Source: Bacillota bacterium (lineage in GTDB: Bacteria > Bacillota > Clostridia > Christensenellales > Aristaeellaceae). From it: DNA of 39,695 nt. Both the position numbers and the translations under genes were made by a program. Location of the stretch: the NCBI GenBank assembly GCA_023411375.1, contig JAEYOW010000048.1:1-39695 (forward strand). The letters run 5' to 3'. The notes under the pieces were generated by a model that saw nothing but the letters and a program-made list of their open reading frames with translations, did no database searches and was not told where the DNA came from. Below are positions 32,630-39,695 of this stretch, piece after piece. The stretch's first letter is position 1. Each line of letters starts with the position of its first letter.

Positions 32630-34357
32630 CTATCTCCTCCAATCAACTGTAATTGTACAACGAAAACCTCCCAGCGGCGATCTCTCAACCGACAGACCAC
32701 TGCTGTTTCGATAAGCAAGCGACAATCGCTTTTGAATGTTAAGCAATGCTATCCCAAACTCCCCATCATTTTGATTCGATTGATCTTCAATGAGCGCCTG
32801 AATATGCTGAATATCTTTGTCTGATGCCGTGTCGCCATTGTCATCCACGTGAATTTGAAAACCATCTTTCATTTCGCAATACGATACTGTGATAAGCCCA
32901 TCGGATAACCTTGCTTTAACTCCATGTTCAAAAGCATTTTCGATCAACGGTTGAATAACCAACCTGGGTATCATGACCACCAACCATCGTTCTGCGCACT
33001 CAGCAAATGAGATTTGAACTCGATTGGAAAAACGCAATTGCTGGATTTCCGCGTAAGCACGAGCATGAGATATTTCCTCTGCCAGAGAAACCTCTTTATA
33101 CTCATAATGGGTTATATACTTCATGTAATTGCCCAGCAATTCTGAAAGATGGGATGCTTCCTCATATTGCTCATTGTAAAGCAGTGCTTTAAGCAAAAAA
33201 TAGGAATTATAAAGGAAATGAGGATTTATTTGACATTGTAACTGTTTCAGTTCTGCGCGAGTATTAAGTAATTGCAGTGTATACTCCTTTTCAATGAGCC
33301 GTTGGATATGCTCGGCCATATGGTTAAATCCACGAAAAACCGGCTGAAATTCTTGGATCCAGGTTTCATTGATTCTGGTATCAAAACGACCTTTCTCAAA
33401 ACTTGAAAGGGCATGACGCAATGTTACAATAGGTTTGGTTAGCGTCCAGCTCAAAACTGAAACCAGCAAAACAACAATGGCAAGTGCTGCCCCCAAACTC
33501 AAAAACACTGATTGTGTAAAGCTATCCAGTTTGCTTCGGATTGGTTTGTACGGAGTGATTCGCAGCAGTTGCATTTGCGTTGCTTGTAAGGTTGACCACG
33601 AAATCAGAAATGTTTCCCCGTTAGATAAAGTAAAAACAGCGGGGTCTTTATTCTCCTGTATAAAAGAAAGGAGCCTATCATATTCGTGATGAGGAATAAC
33701 TTCCTGTGATGCAATTGAGAAACGCTCAGCAGCCGGGTCTGATTGTAATAATAAATATTGAACAGAAAAACTCGTAGTATCACCAGCGTGTTGCCTTAAA
33801 TAACTGCTCAAGGTAGCTTTTCCAAGTTGCGCATATACGATAGCTTTTGAATTAATACTGGAAACAAAGTATAGCTGATCTCCGTGAGCGACCGAACAAA
33901 TTGAGCCGTTCGAGAGACAATCTTCCATAAGATATTCGATATTTGGAGGGCAATAACGCAAAGATGTACTGTCTAGAACTCGCATTTGTTCTGGATAAAA
34001 AATGGCCAACTTATCCGCTGTGTTTAAAGACATCTCCAGCAATCTTAGATGTTGTCGCACATTTTCGGTCAAATTTTGGTATTGAGTATTAAAAAATGCG
34101 CTCTCCCAAAAGACATAAATTTTCCGAACGGTCTGTGTTGTTGCTAAGCTGTTCATCAAAGTGATCATGGTTTCAAAGTCTTTATCAATTAAGTAAGCCA
34201 GAGATCTTGTTTCCGACAATTCGCTTTGGAAAATATAGTCTGAAAATCCATCAATCGACTTGTTTGCTATGTTGTTGACGAAAAAACCAACTAGCAATAA
34301 ACAAATGCAGGACATGATAACCAATGTAAAGCGAAGGGAGAAAATTATTCGCATCAT
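32630..34357 (-). CDS. Sensor histidine kinase, LytS/YesM type
   Basis: A 575-residue membrane kinase. One transmembrane segment lies at about residues 10-30 and another at about 285-308, enclosing an extracellular sensor of some 250 residues of the dCache type. A HAMP linker follows (LTKPIVTLRHAL...FDTRIN). The His_kinase domain then has the phosphoacceptor His at about residue 376 in QCQINPHFLYNS, and the ATPase domain has VIQPLIENAFEHGV and a DDNGD box. The glycine-rich G2 region is modest. AGAGG lies 7 nt before the ATG. It is co-transcribed with the response regulator. It probably senses a sugar or a loaded binding protein outside the cell. Confidence 0.93.
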   Translation of the reverse strand: MMRIIFSLRFTLVIMSCICLLLVGFFVNNIANKSIDGFSDYIFQSELSETRSLAYLIDKDFETMITLMNSLATTQTVRKIYVFWESAFFNTQYQNLTENVRQHLRLLEMSLNTADKLAIFYPEQMRVLDSTSLRYCPPNIEYLMEDCLSNGSICSVAHGDQLYFVSSINSKAIVYAQLGKATLSSYLRQHAGDTTSFSVQYLLLQSDPAAERFSIASQEVIPHHEYDRLLSFIQENKDPAVFTLSNGETFLISWSTLQATQMQLLRITPYKPIRSKLDSFTQSVFLSLGAALAIVVLLVSVLSWTLTKPIVTLRHALSSFEKGRFDTRINETWIQEFQPVFRGFNHMAEHIQRLIEKEYTLQLLNTRAELKQLQCQINPHFLYNSYFLLKALLYNEQYEEASHLSELLGNYMKYITHYEYKEVSLAEEISHARAYAEIQQLRFSNRVQISFAECAERWLVVMIPRLVIQPLIENAFEHGVKARLSDGLITVSYCEMKDGFQIHVDDNGDTASDKDIQHIQALIEDQSNQNDGEFGIALLNIQKRLSLAYRNSSGLSVERSPLGGFRCTITVDWRR

Positions 34358-34450
34358 AATCTATCCTCTTTCTTTTTTATCTAGACCTCATCAATTTTAT
34401 AAGAATAGAAGAAAAAAGTAAAGTTTTCTATCATGAACACAGTATCACTC

Positions 34451-34681
34451 TCAAATGCAAGATTGCGTCGACGAAAGATTGTGCAAGAAATGCGAACCAG
34501 ATAGCAATGCTACGAACTTGTATGGGCGCAATGAAGAAGGCTGTACGCTTTGCATGGCGTGTAGCGATGTTACGGTTGTTTCGTAATCCGAATAAGTGGT
34601 TTGGTGAATGTTCAGATAGGCGGCCATATCGGCCTGCGTCATATCTTTGTCCTCGCGCATATTCCGGATCCGCTCATACAT
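34451..34681 (-). pseudogene. Truncated XRE-type helix-turn-helix regulator
   Basis: From an ATG at 34681 (GGGGTGAG upstream), the first 34 residues are a clear XRE/HTH_3 start: MYERIRNMREDKDMTQADMA, then AYLNIHQTTYSDYE, containing helices 1-3 with the recognition helix. Immediately after the Tyr-Glu, the sequence loses all resemblance to the family (no NG..D..P turn, no helix 4-5) and runs 42 unrelated residues to a stop. Full-length relatives carry at least 20 more residues of HTH plus often a C-terminal domain. So it is probably a regulator broken by a deletion or frameshift. It lies at the right edge of the low-G+C island. Confidence 0.65.
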
Positions 34682-34731
34682 GCTTCTCACCCCATACCCA
34701 TTATCTTTAAAGAGCATGAGATGATTTGTTT

Positions 34732-34750
34732 TTAAGGGATATTCCCTTAA
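34732..34750. promoter_or_regulatory. 19-bp palindrome upstream of the efflux operon
   Basis: TTAAGGGATATTCCCTTAA is a perfect inverted repeat with 8-bp arms around a 3-nt centre. It lies about 185 bp ahead of the efflux adaptor start, and 50 bp upstream of the broken XRE gene on the other strand. It fits a dimeric repressor site for either. Confidence 0.5.
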
Positions 34751-34934
34751 GCAAGGCAAAAGCAGCCCTGATTGGAAACGCATTCGGGAAAAAATCCTTC
34801 TCCGGGGTAGCCAAAGCGCCCATAAAAAAATTTCCATTGGTTTTACACACAGCCTTCACAAAACCATCATCCGTTCACAAGAAAAAAAGACTACCATGGC
34901 AACGCTGACAGAAAGTTCCCTGGAGGAGGTTACC

Positions 34935-36554
34935 ATGAAAAAGCTTTTAAAAATCCTGCTGGTACTGGTTATATTGGGCGCAGGGGCATACTTTGGCTAT
35001 CAATATTATACGGAGCGTTATGCGACCGCAACGCAGGAACCCGCCGGGTCCGGCTACACCGAGTACGTTATCAGCCGGGGCAACCTGAGCAAAACCGTCA
35101 CCGGCACCGGCACATTAAGCATCAGTCAGACGCGGGATATTTCGCTTGATTGCGCCGTCACGGTTACAAACGTCCTGGCAGAGGCGGGCGAGGCCGTAAG
35201 CGAGGGGCAGGCGCTGCTGGCAATAGACACCGCCGCCCTTCAGACTACCATCGACACCCTTCAGGAGGAACTGGACGCCTGCGAAAGCGACATGGCCGGC
35301 ATCGCCGACAGCTTTTCCAGCACCACCTATATAAAAATGCCGCAATACGGCCGTATAAAGGAGGTTTACATCTCCGCCGGCCAATACATCCAGGACGTCA
35401 TGGCTGAAAAGGGCTGCATCGCGCTTTTATCCCTGGACGGATGGATGTATGTGGAAACGGACGCCGTGGACGGCATGGAAATCTCCTCTACCGTCAAGGT
35501 CAAGGTAGGCCGCGCCACGCTGGACGGCACCGTGCGCGCGCTGGAAAACGGCAAGGCCACCGTCACCTTCTCAGACGCCTACGGCACGGAGGGCGGCGAG
35601 GTAGAGCTGACGTTTGGCAAGCAAACGCTTGGCACGGCGGCCGCGCACATCCACATGCCCTACCGGCTTACCACCACGGAGAAGGGCTACATATACGCCG
35701 TGTACATGGAGGAAAACGCCCGCAAGTGGGAAGGCAACAAGATCGCCTACCTGATTAACGTACCCGTGCCGGACAGCTACCAGACGCTTCAAAGCACCCG
35801 CGAAAAGCTGACCGGGCAGATTCAGGCCCTAAAATCGCTTCTGAGCGCCGGCAGCATCACCGCGCCGGCGGACGGCATCGTGGCTTCCATCGTCGAAGCC
35901 TCGGCCACCGAGCAGGCCGCTTATACAACCCTCGCCTCCCTCTACGTGGGCGCCGAGAAGGAGATGGTCGTCAGCGTTGACGAGCTGGATATCATCAGCG
36001 TCGCCGTGGGGCAGGATACGGATATCGCCATGGACGCAATCACCGGCAAGACTTATTCCGCCACCGTCTCCAAGGTCAGCCAGATCGGCACCTCCGAAAG
36101 CGGCGTAACCGTCTATGACGTCACCCTGACCATCGATGGCGACGAGCAGCTAAAGCTGGGCATGAACGGCACCGCGACCATCAAGATTGAGGAGGTTTCG
36201 GACGTTCTGCTGGTGCCCATCAGCGCCATGAACTCCTCCCGCAACGGCAGCTATGTCTGGGTAAAGTCCGAAAGCCAAACCGGGGACAGCGACGAGCCGG
36301 GCGTACGTGCCTACATTGAAACCGGCCTGTCCGACGAGGACTTCGCAGAGGTTACAAGCGGGCTTTCTGAGGGCGACGTCGTGCTGATCACACGCGAGGC
36401 CAGCACCTCCTCCAACAGCGGCTTTGGCGGTATGGGCGGCGGCATGATGATGGATATGGGCGGCGGCATGCCGGCAGGCGGCGGCGCGGTTCCCTCCGGC
36501 GGCGGCGCTCCCTCCGGCGGGGGAAGCGGCGGCGGTCGGCCAGGCGGCAATTAA
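34935..36554 (+). CDS. MacA/HlyD-type efflux adaptor protein
   Basis: A 539-residue membrane-fusion-type adaptor for an ABC exporter. One N-terminal transmembrane anchor (about residues 4-22) is followed by a lipoyl/barrel-sandwich domain (VTNVLAEAGEAVSEGQALLAID). A short coiled-coil hairpin and an extra beta-rich block of about 150 residues come next, then the second lipoyl half (GSITAPADGIVASIV), a beta-barrel (VSVDELDIISVAVGQ) and the membrane-proximal domain. The C-terminus is a Gly-, Met- and Pro-rich tail of about 50 residues with repeated GGG blocks, unusual for the family. GGAGGAGG lies 5 nt before the ATG at 34935; an upstream in-frame ATG (34896) has no good site. Confidence 0.88.
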   Translation: MKKLLKILLVLVILGAGAYFGYQYYTERYATATQEPAGSGYTEYVISRGNLSKTVTGTGTLSISQTRDISLDCAVTVTNVLAEAGEAVSEGQALLAIDTAALQTTIDTLQEELDACESDMAGIADSFSSTTYIKMPQYGRIKEVYISAGQYIQDVMAEKGCIALLSLDGWMYVETDAVDGMEISSTVKVKVGRATLDGTVRALENGKATVTFSDAYGTEGGEVELTFGKQTLGTAAAHIHMPYRLTTTEKGYIYAVYMEENARKWEGNKIAYLINVPVPDSYQTLQSTREKLTGQIQALKSLLSAGSITAPADGIVASIVEASATEQAAYTTLASLYVGAEKEMVVSVDELDIISVAVGQDTDIAMDAITGKTYSATVSKVSQIGTSESGVTVYDVTLTIDGDEQLKLGMNGTATIKIEEVSDVLLVPISAMNSSRNGSYVWVKSESQTGDSDEPGVRAYIETGLSDEDFAEVTSGLSEGDVVLITREASTSSNSGFGGMGGGMMMDMGGGMPAGGGAVPSGGGAPSGGGSGGGRPGGN

Positions 36555-36566
36555 GGGGGCGTTAGC

Positions 36567-37265
36567 ATGATCGATATGAAGGACGTGGTCAAGCGCTACA
36601 GCCTCGGCGGCGAAACCATCTACGCGCTCAATCATATCTCCCTTGCCGTGGAGAAAGGCGAATACGTCGCTATTATCGGCCCCTCCGGCAGCGGCAAAAG
36701 CACGCTGATGAACATCGTGGGTTGCCTTGATATCGCGGACAGCGGCTTCTACATGTTAAACGGCAAGCCCATCCAGAAATACCGCGAGCGCCAGCTTGCC
36801 CGCATCCGCAACAGGCAGATCGGCTTTATTTTTCAGGGCTTCAACCTGCTGCCAAAGCTCACCGCTCAGGAAAATGTCGAGCTGCCGATGATCTATCAGG
36901 GGATCGGCGCGGGCGAGCGCAAAAGACTCGCCCGCGAAGCGCTTGACCGCGTAGGCCTGGGCGGGCGAACCAAACACCGCCCCACCCAGCTATCCGGCGG
37001 CCAGCAGCAGCGCTGCGCCATCGCCCGCGCCATCGCGGTCAAACCCTCGCTGATCCTGGCCGACGAGCCTACCGGCAATCTCGATAAAAAAACAGGCCGT
37101 GAAATCCTTGAAATTTTCAACGAGCTTCACGGCGCGGGGAACACCATCGTGCTCATCACTCACGACCCCAAAGTGGCCAGGTGCGCCCAGCGGGTCATTC
37201 GCATCGAGGACGGCCATTTATACGAAAACCAGGAGGTGCCCGACGATGATCTTTCAATCGTTTAA
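36567..37265 (+). CDS. ABC transporter ATP-binding protein, MacB/LolD type
   Basis: A 232-residue ATPase that powers the adjacent permease. Walker A is GPSGSGKST (about residues 37-45), the signature is LSGGQQQRCAIARA, and Walker B is LILADEPTGNLD, followed by the switch His in VLITHD. Highest family likeness is to the MacB/LolD/FtsE group of mechanotransmission transporters. It begins 12 nt after the adaptor stop and overlaps the permease gene by 20 nt. The three genes form one export operon; the cargo is unknown (antimicrobial peptide, lipid or drug are typical). Confidence 0.95.
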   Translation: MIDMKDVVKRYSLGGETIYALNHISLAVEKGEYVAIIGPSGSGKSTLMNIVGCLDIADSGFYMLNGKPIQKYRERQLARIRNRQIGFIFQGFNLLPKLTAQENVELPMIYQGIGAGERKRLAREALDRVGLGGRTKHRPTQLSGGQQQRCAIARAIAVKPSLILADEPTGNLDKKTGREILEIFNELHGAGNTIVLITHDPKVARCAQRVIRIEDGHLYENQEVPDDDLSIV

Positions 37266-38433
37266 AATGGCGCTCAAGGCCATCGCGGGCAACAAAATGC
37301 GCTCGTTTCTGACCATTCTGGGCGTGGTAATCGGTGTGGTGGCCATTGTGGTGCTGGTTTCCATCGGCCAGGGGGCAAACAGCTCGGTCGTCTCCAGCAT
37401 CGAGGGCATGGGCACCAACCTCATCAACGTTTCCATCCGCGCCAGGCGTACCAATCCCGTTACCATGGCCGGGCTTAACGGGTTTGCGGAGGATGAGAAC
37501 ATCGCGCATGTCGCGCCCATCGCAAACGTGTCCGGCACGGTTAAGGCCGGCGTTACCACCTATGACGACGGCAGCATCCAGGGCACCACGCCCGGCTATG
37601 AGGAAATCCGCGACTGGACGGTAGCGGAAGGGCGCTTTCTCAAGCAGCCGGATATCGATAACCGCAGCTTCGTCGCCGTCATCGGGGCAGAGGCCGCGGC
37701 CGAGATGTACGGCACAACGCATGTGGTGGGCGAAACCTTTTCCATCAACGGCTACACAATGACCGTCGTAGGCGTGCTGGCGGAAAACGGCTCCAGCGCA
37801 TCCGGTAGCAACGATAACCAGATTCTCATTCCCTTTTCGCTTGCGGAACGCATCTTCTCCCAGCGCGGCATCTCGACCTTTTACGTTTCGGCCGTCTCCT
37901 CCGACGCGGTGGACAAGGCACAGCAGGCGGTGGAAAGCTACCTTGAAAAGGCGTTTGAGGGCTACAACACCAGCTCGTACGGCACGCAGTACAGCGTGTA
38001 TAACCAGTCGGAAATGTTGAGCACCCTAAGCGAAACCACAAGCACCCTGACGCTGATGCTGGGCGGCATTGCGGGCATCTCGCTATTGGTGGGCGGTATC
38101 GGCATTATGAACATCATGCTGGTCAGCGTAAGCGAGCGCACCCGCGAGATCGGCATCCGCAAAGCCATTGGCGCCGCGCGGAGCAATATTTTGATGCAGT
38201 TTCTCATTGAATCGCTCGTCGTAAGCCTCATGGGCGGACTTCTGGGGCTTCTCATCTCCATCGGCGCGGTGCGGGCGCTGGGGCCATTGCTGGATATGAC
38301 GCTGGAAATTCCGACAGCAGTGGCGTGGATGGCGATCGGCTTCTCCGTATTCATCGGCGTGGTATTCGGCATGTACCCCGCCAACAAGGCCAGCAAACTG
38401 CGCCCCATCGAGGCGCTTCACTACGAAGGCTAA
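37246..38433 (+). CDS. MacB-type ABC transporter permease
   Basis: A 395-residue membrane protein. The first transmembrane segment (FLTILGVVIGVVAIVVLVSIG) follows a short cytoplasmic start. An extracellular MacB_PCD domain of about 230 residues comes next, and the C-terminal FtsX domain has three membrane spans (ISLLVGGIGIMNIMLVSVSERTREIGIRKAIGA and two later ones). The open frame extends to 37099 inside the ATPase gene; the ATG at 37246, 9 nt after AGGAGG, is the real start. Stop at 38433 is followed closely by the gpr hairpin. Confidence 0.93.
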   Translation: MIFQSFKMALKAIAGNKMRSFLTILGVVIGVVAIVVLVSIGQGANSSVVSSIEGMGTNLINVSIRARRTNPVTMAGLNGFAEDENIAHVAPIANVSGTVKAGVTTYDDGSIQGTTPGYEEIRDWTVAEGRFLKQPDIDNRSFVAVIGAEAAAEMYGTTHVVGETFSINGYTMTVVGVLAENGSSASGSNDNQILIPFSLAERIFSQRGISTFYVSAVSSDAVDKAQQAVESYLEKAFEGYNTSSYGTQYSVYNQSEMLSTLSETTSTLTLMLGGIAGISLLVGGIGIMNIMLVSVSERTREIGIRKAIGAARSNILMQFLIESLVVSLMGGLLGLLISIGAVRALGPLLDMTLEIPTAVAWMAIGFSVFIGVVFGMYPANKASKLRPIEALHYEG

Positions 38434-38459
38434 TCCTAAAACTGACGAATGATTTCACA

Positions 38460-38511
38460 AAAGCCGCGCATGCTAATCCACAGGAAGGATGGGGATGGCA
38501 TGCGCGGCTTT
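38460..38511 (+). promoter_or_regulatory. Hairpin that encloses the gpr ribosome site and start codon
   Basis: Perfect 14-bp arms (38460-38473 and 38498-38511) surround a 24-nt loop. The GGAAGGA ribosome site is in the loop, and the ATG at 38500 lies inside the 3' arm. In the mRNA this should mask the start codon until the hairpin is opened, or else serve as a barrier for transcripts leaving the efflux operon. No T-run follows. Confidence 0.7.
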
Positions 38512-39426
38512 CGTACGGATTTGGCGATGGAGTGCATCGGCGAGGAAAACGGACGGGTGGAAGGTGTGCGCGTAACCGCGCACCAAATCGGCAGCGTAAC
38601 GCACACACGCATCCGTATCGAACAGCAGCATGCCGCAGAGATTTTAAACCGGAAATGCGGTGAATATATCACGCTGGAATGCCATGACCTGCCCCGCTGC
38701 GACACGCGTATGAAGGAATTGCTTGCCAAGCTGATCGCACAGGGCGTGCGGGGCATGCTGCCCGACCAGGGCGAGGTGCTCGTGGTGGGTTTGGGCAACC
38801 GCAATGTGACCGCCGACGCGCTGGGCACGCGCGTGGTGGAGCAGATGCTGGTAACGCGCCACCTGAGGCAGGCCATGGCGCGGGAATTAAAGGGCAAGCT
38901 CAGGGGCGTCAGCGCCATCGCTCCGGGGGTGCTGGGTTTGACCGGCATCGAAACGGCCGAGCTTTGCCGCGGGCTGGTCGCGCATGTCAAGCCCGCGGCC
39001 GTCATCGCCATCGACGCGCTCGCCGCTTACGAGAGCGAACGCATCTGTACCACCATCCAGATCACCGATACCGGCATCGAACCCGGCAGCGGTGTGGGCA
39101 ACCACCGTCTGGGCCTGACGGATGAAACCCTTGGCGTGCGCGTAATCGCCGTGGGCGTGCCGATGGTCGTCTACGCATCTACCATCGCCAGGGACGCTAT
39201 GGCGCGCCTGATCGACGAGTACGGTATTTTTGAAAGCGGGCACGAGGACGCGGCCGAGCAGCTGCTGCGCCAGGTGTCGGAGGGCTTTTTAGGCGATATG
39301 GTCGTTACGCCGCGTGAAATTGACGAATTGGTGCTAAGCGTTGCGGATTTGCTCAGCGACGGCCTCAATCAGGCGCTTCATCCCTCCATAGACAGGGATA
39401 CATTGCATACCTATATGCGTGGGTAG
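38500..39426 (+). CDS. gpr: Germination protease GPR
   Basis: A 308-residue spore protease that degrades small acid-soluble proteins during germination. The N-terminus MRGFRTDLAMEC contains the prosequence-type segment in which self-cleavage activates the zymogen in Bacillus. Core family motifs are present: VVGLGNRNVTADALGTRVV, APGVLGLTGIETAE, VIAIDALAA and ITDTGIEPGSGVGN. Length is slightly below the B. subtilis enzyme (368). The open frame runs upstream to 38449, but GGAAGGA 10 nt before the ATG at 38500 makes that the best start. Followed by spoIIP-like sequence, as in many Clostridia. Presence implies the organism makes endospores. Confidence 0.93.
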   Translation: MRGFRTDLAMECIGEENGRVEGVRVTAHQIGSVTHTRIRIEQQHAAEILNRKCGEYITLECHDLPRCDTRMKELLAKLIAQGVRGMLPDQGEVLVVGLGNRNVTADALGTRVVEQMLVTRHLRQAMARELKGKLRGVSAIAPGVLGLTGIETAELCRGLVAHVKPAAVIAIDALAAYESERICTTIQITDTGIEPGSGVGNHRLGLTDETLGVRVIAVGVPMVVYASTIARDAMARLIDEYGIFESGHEDAAEQLLRQVSEGFLGDMVVTPREIDELVLSVADLLSDGLNQALHPSIDRDTLHTYMRG

Positions 39427-39466
39427 CATATCCTTTCGGGTAAGACGCTAAAGGCGGTGACCCGAT

Positions 39467-39695
39467 ATGAACAGGCAACAGAAGGTACAAAAGGCGGTTA
39501 TACTGCTGCTCACGCTGCTGTGCGGCGTATGCGCGGGAATGCTGTTCCCCTGCCAAAGCTGCCGTACGCGGGAAAGCGTGGCGGCCTTTTCGTATGCGGC
39601 GGTTCCCCTGATCGAATCCGCCGTTCCCTCCGCAGGGGGCGGTCCGTCAGCCGGCGCGCACGTTTCCCCGGCGCCGGCGCCGGCGCCGCCGCCGC
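39467..39695 (+). CDS. spoIIP: Probable stage II sporulation protein P, 5' part only
   Basis: An ATG with an AAGGCGG site opens a frame that is still open at the window end (76 complete codons). The product starts with a short basic stretch, then a transmembrane or signal segment (about residues 11-27, AVILLLTLLCGVCAGML). A Pro/Ala-rich linker follows (SPAPAPAPPPP at the end). This matches the membrane-anchor and linker of SpoIIP, the amidase/endopeptidase of engulfment, whose gene commonly follows gpr. The catalytic domain is outside the window, so the call rests on position and topology. Confidence 0.6.
   Translation, partial: MNRQQKVQKAVILLLTLLCGVCAGMLFPCQSCRTRESVAAFSYAAVPLIESAVPSAGGGPSAGAHVSPAPAPAPPP

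Larger units (their letters stand above)
34358..34934. other. Intergenic region between the sensor kinase and the efflux operon
   Basis: Apart from the broken XRE gene and a 19-bp palindrome at 34732-34750, this 577-bp stretch holds no gene I can support. It marks the change from the AT-rich island back to G+C-rich chromosome, which is abrupt at about 34.9 kb. Divergent promoters for the kinase (minus) and efflux operon (plus) must lie here; a minus-strand TATAAA near 34396-34401 is a weak candidate for the kinase. Confidence 0.5.

Noticed and set aside
1..39695. tRNA, rRNA, CRISPR array or intact insertion sequence
   Set aside because: No cloverleaf-type tRNA, no conserved rRNA sequence, no regularly spaced identical repeats and no transposase frame were seen.

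Overview
The window looks like chromosome of an anaerobic, spore-forming member of the Clostridia (Bacillota). The right end carries a GPR germination protease gene followed by the start of a probable spoIIP gene, which is a sporulation-specific pair. Shine-Dalgarno sites are strong (GGAGG) almost everywhere. Most of the sequence is G+C-rich, and the gene families are Firmicute-type: PyrK/PyrDB, YesMN-type two-component system, LplBC-type sugar permeases. A relative of the gut Christensenellales is my guess; the sequence does not prove it.

Layout. (1) 0-4.7 kb: a sugar-binding protein, a 0.64 kb AT-rich intergenic region, a soluble PAS-GGDEF diguanylate cyclase, a ferritin, and a secreted protein that looks like a DUF3887-alpha/beta hydrolase with its catalytic centre deleted. 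(2) 4.8-15.1 kb, minus strand: a full UMP biosynthesis operon in the order pyrC-carA-carB-pyrK-pyrD-pyrF-pyrE-pyrB-pyrI. It has one strong promoter, a leader of only about 45 nt, several overlapping start/stop junctions, and one odd 0.24 kb hairpin-rich gap between pyrF and pyrE. (3) 15.3-22.2 kb, plus strand: a NUDIX hydrolase, a long highly structured non-coding stretch (candidate ncRNA), a polysaccharide deacetylase, a ParE/ParC (gyrase-like) pair, a 55-residue ORF and a DUF1905 protein. (4) 22.2-34.9 kb: a carbohydrate-use island, all on the minus strand, much of it visibly less G+C-rich than its surroundings. It has a LytS/YesM-type sensor kinase, an AraC-type response regulator, a binding protein, two permeases, an alpha/alpha-barrel glycosidase-like protein, a TIM-barrel sugar isomerase/epimerase and a GH2 glycosidase. 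A gene-free stretch and a broken XRE regulator lie at its two ends. (5) 34.9-38.4 kb: a MacA/MacB-type efflux operon (adaptor, ATPase, permease). (6) 38.5 kb to the end: gpr and the truncated spoIIP.

How the parts work together. The kinase and regulator probably sense an extracellular glycan signal and switch on the adjacent binding protein. A clear intrinsic terminator between the binding-protein gene and the permeases should make the binding protein more abundant than the transporter and enzymes. A LacI-type palindrome sits at the predicted transcription start. Imported oligosaccharide would then be cut by the GH2 and alpha/alpha-barrel enzymes and handled by the isomerase.

The signals I find most worth following are the structured RNA at about 15.96-16.21 kb, a perfect 14-bp hairpin that buries the gpr start codon, the catalytically dead hydrolase fusion, and several strong palindromes that no gene in the window explains.
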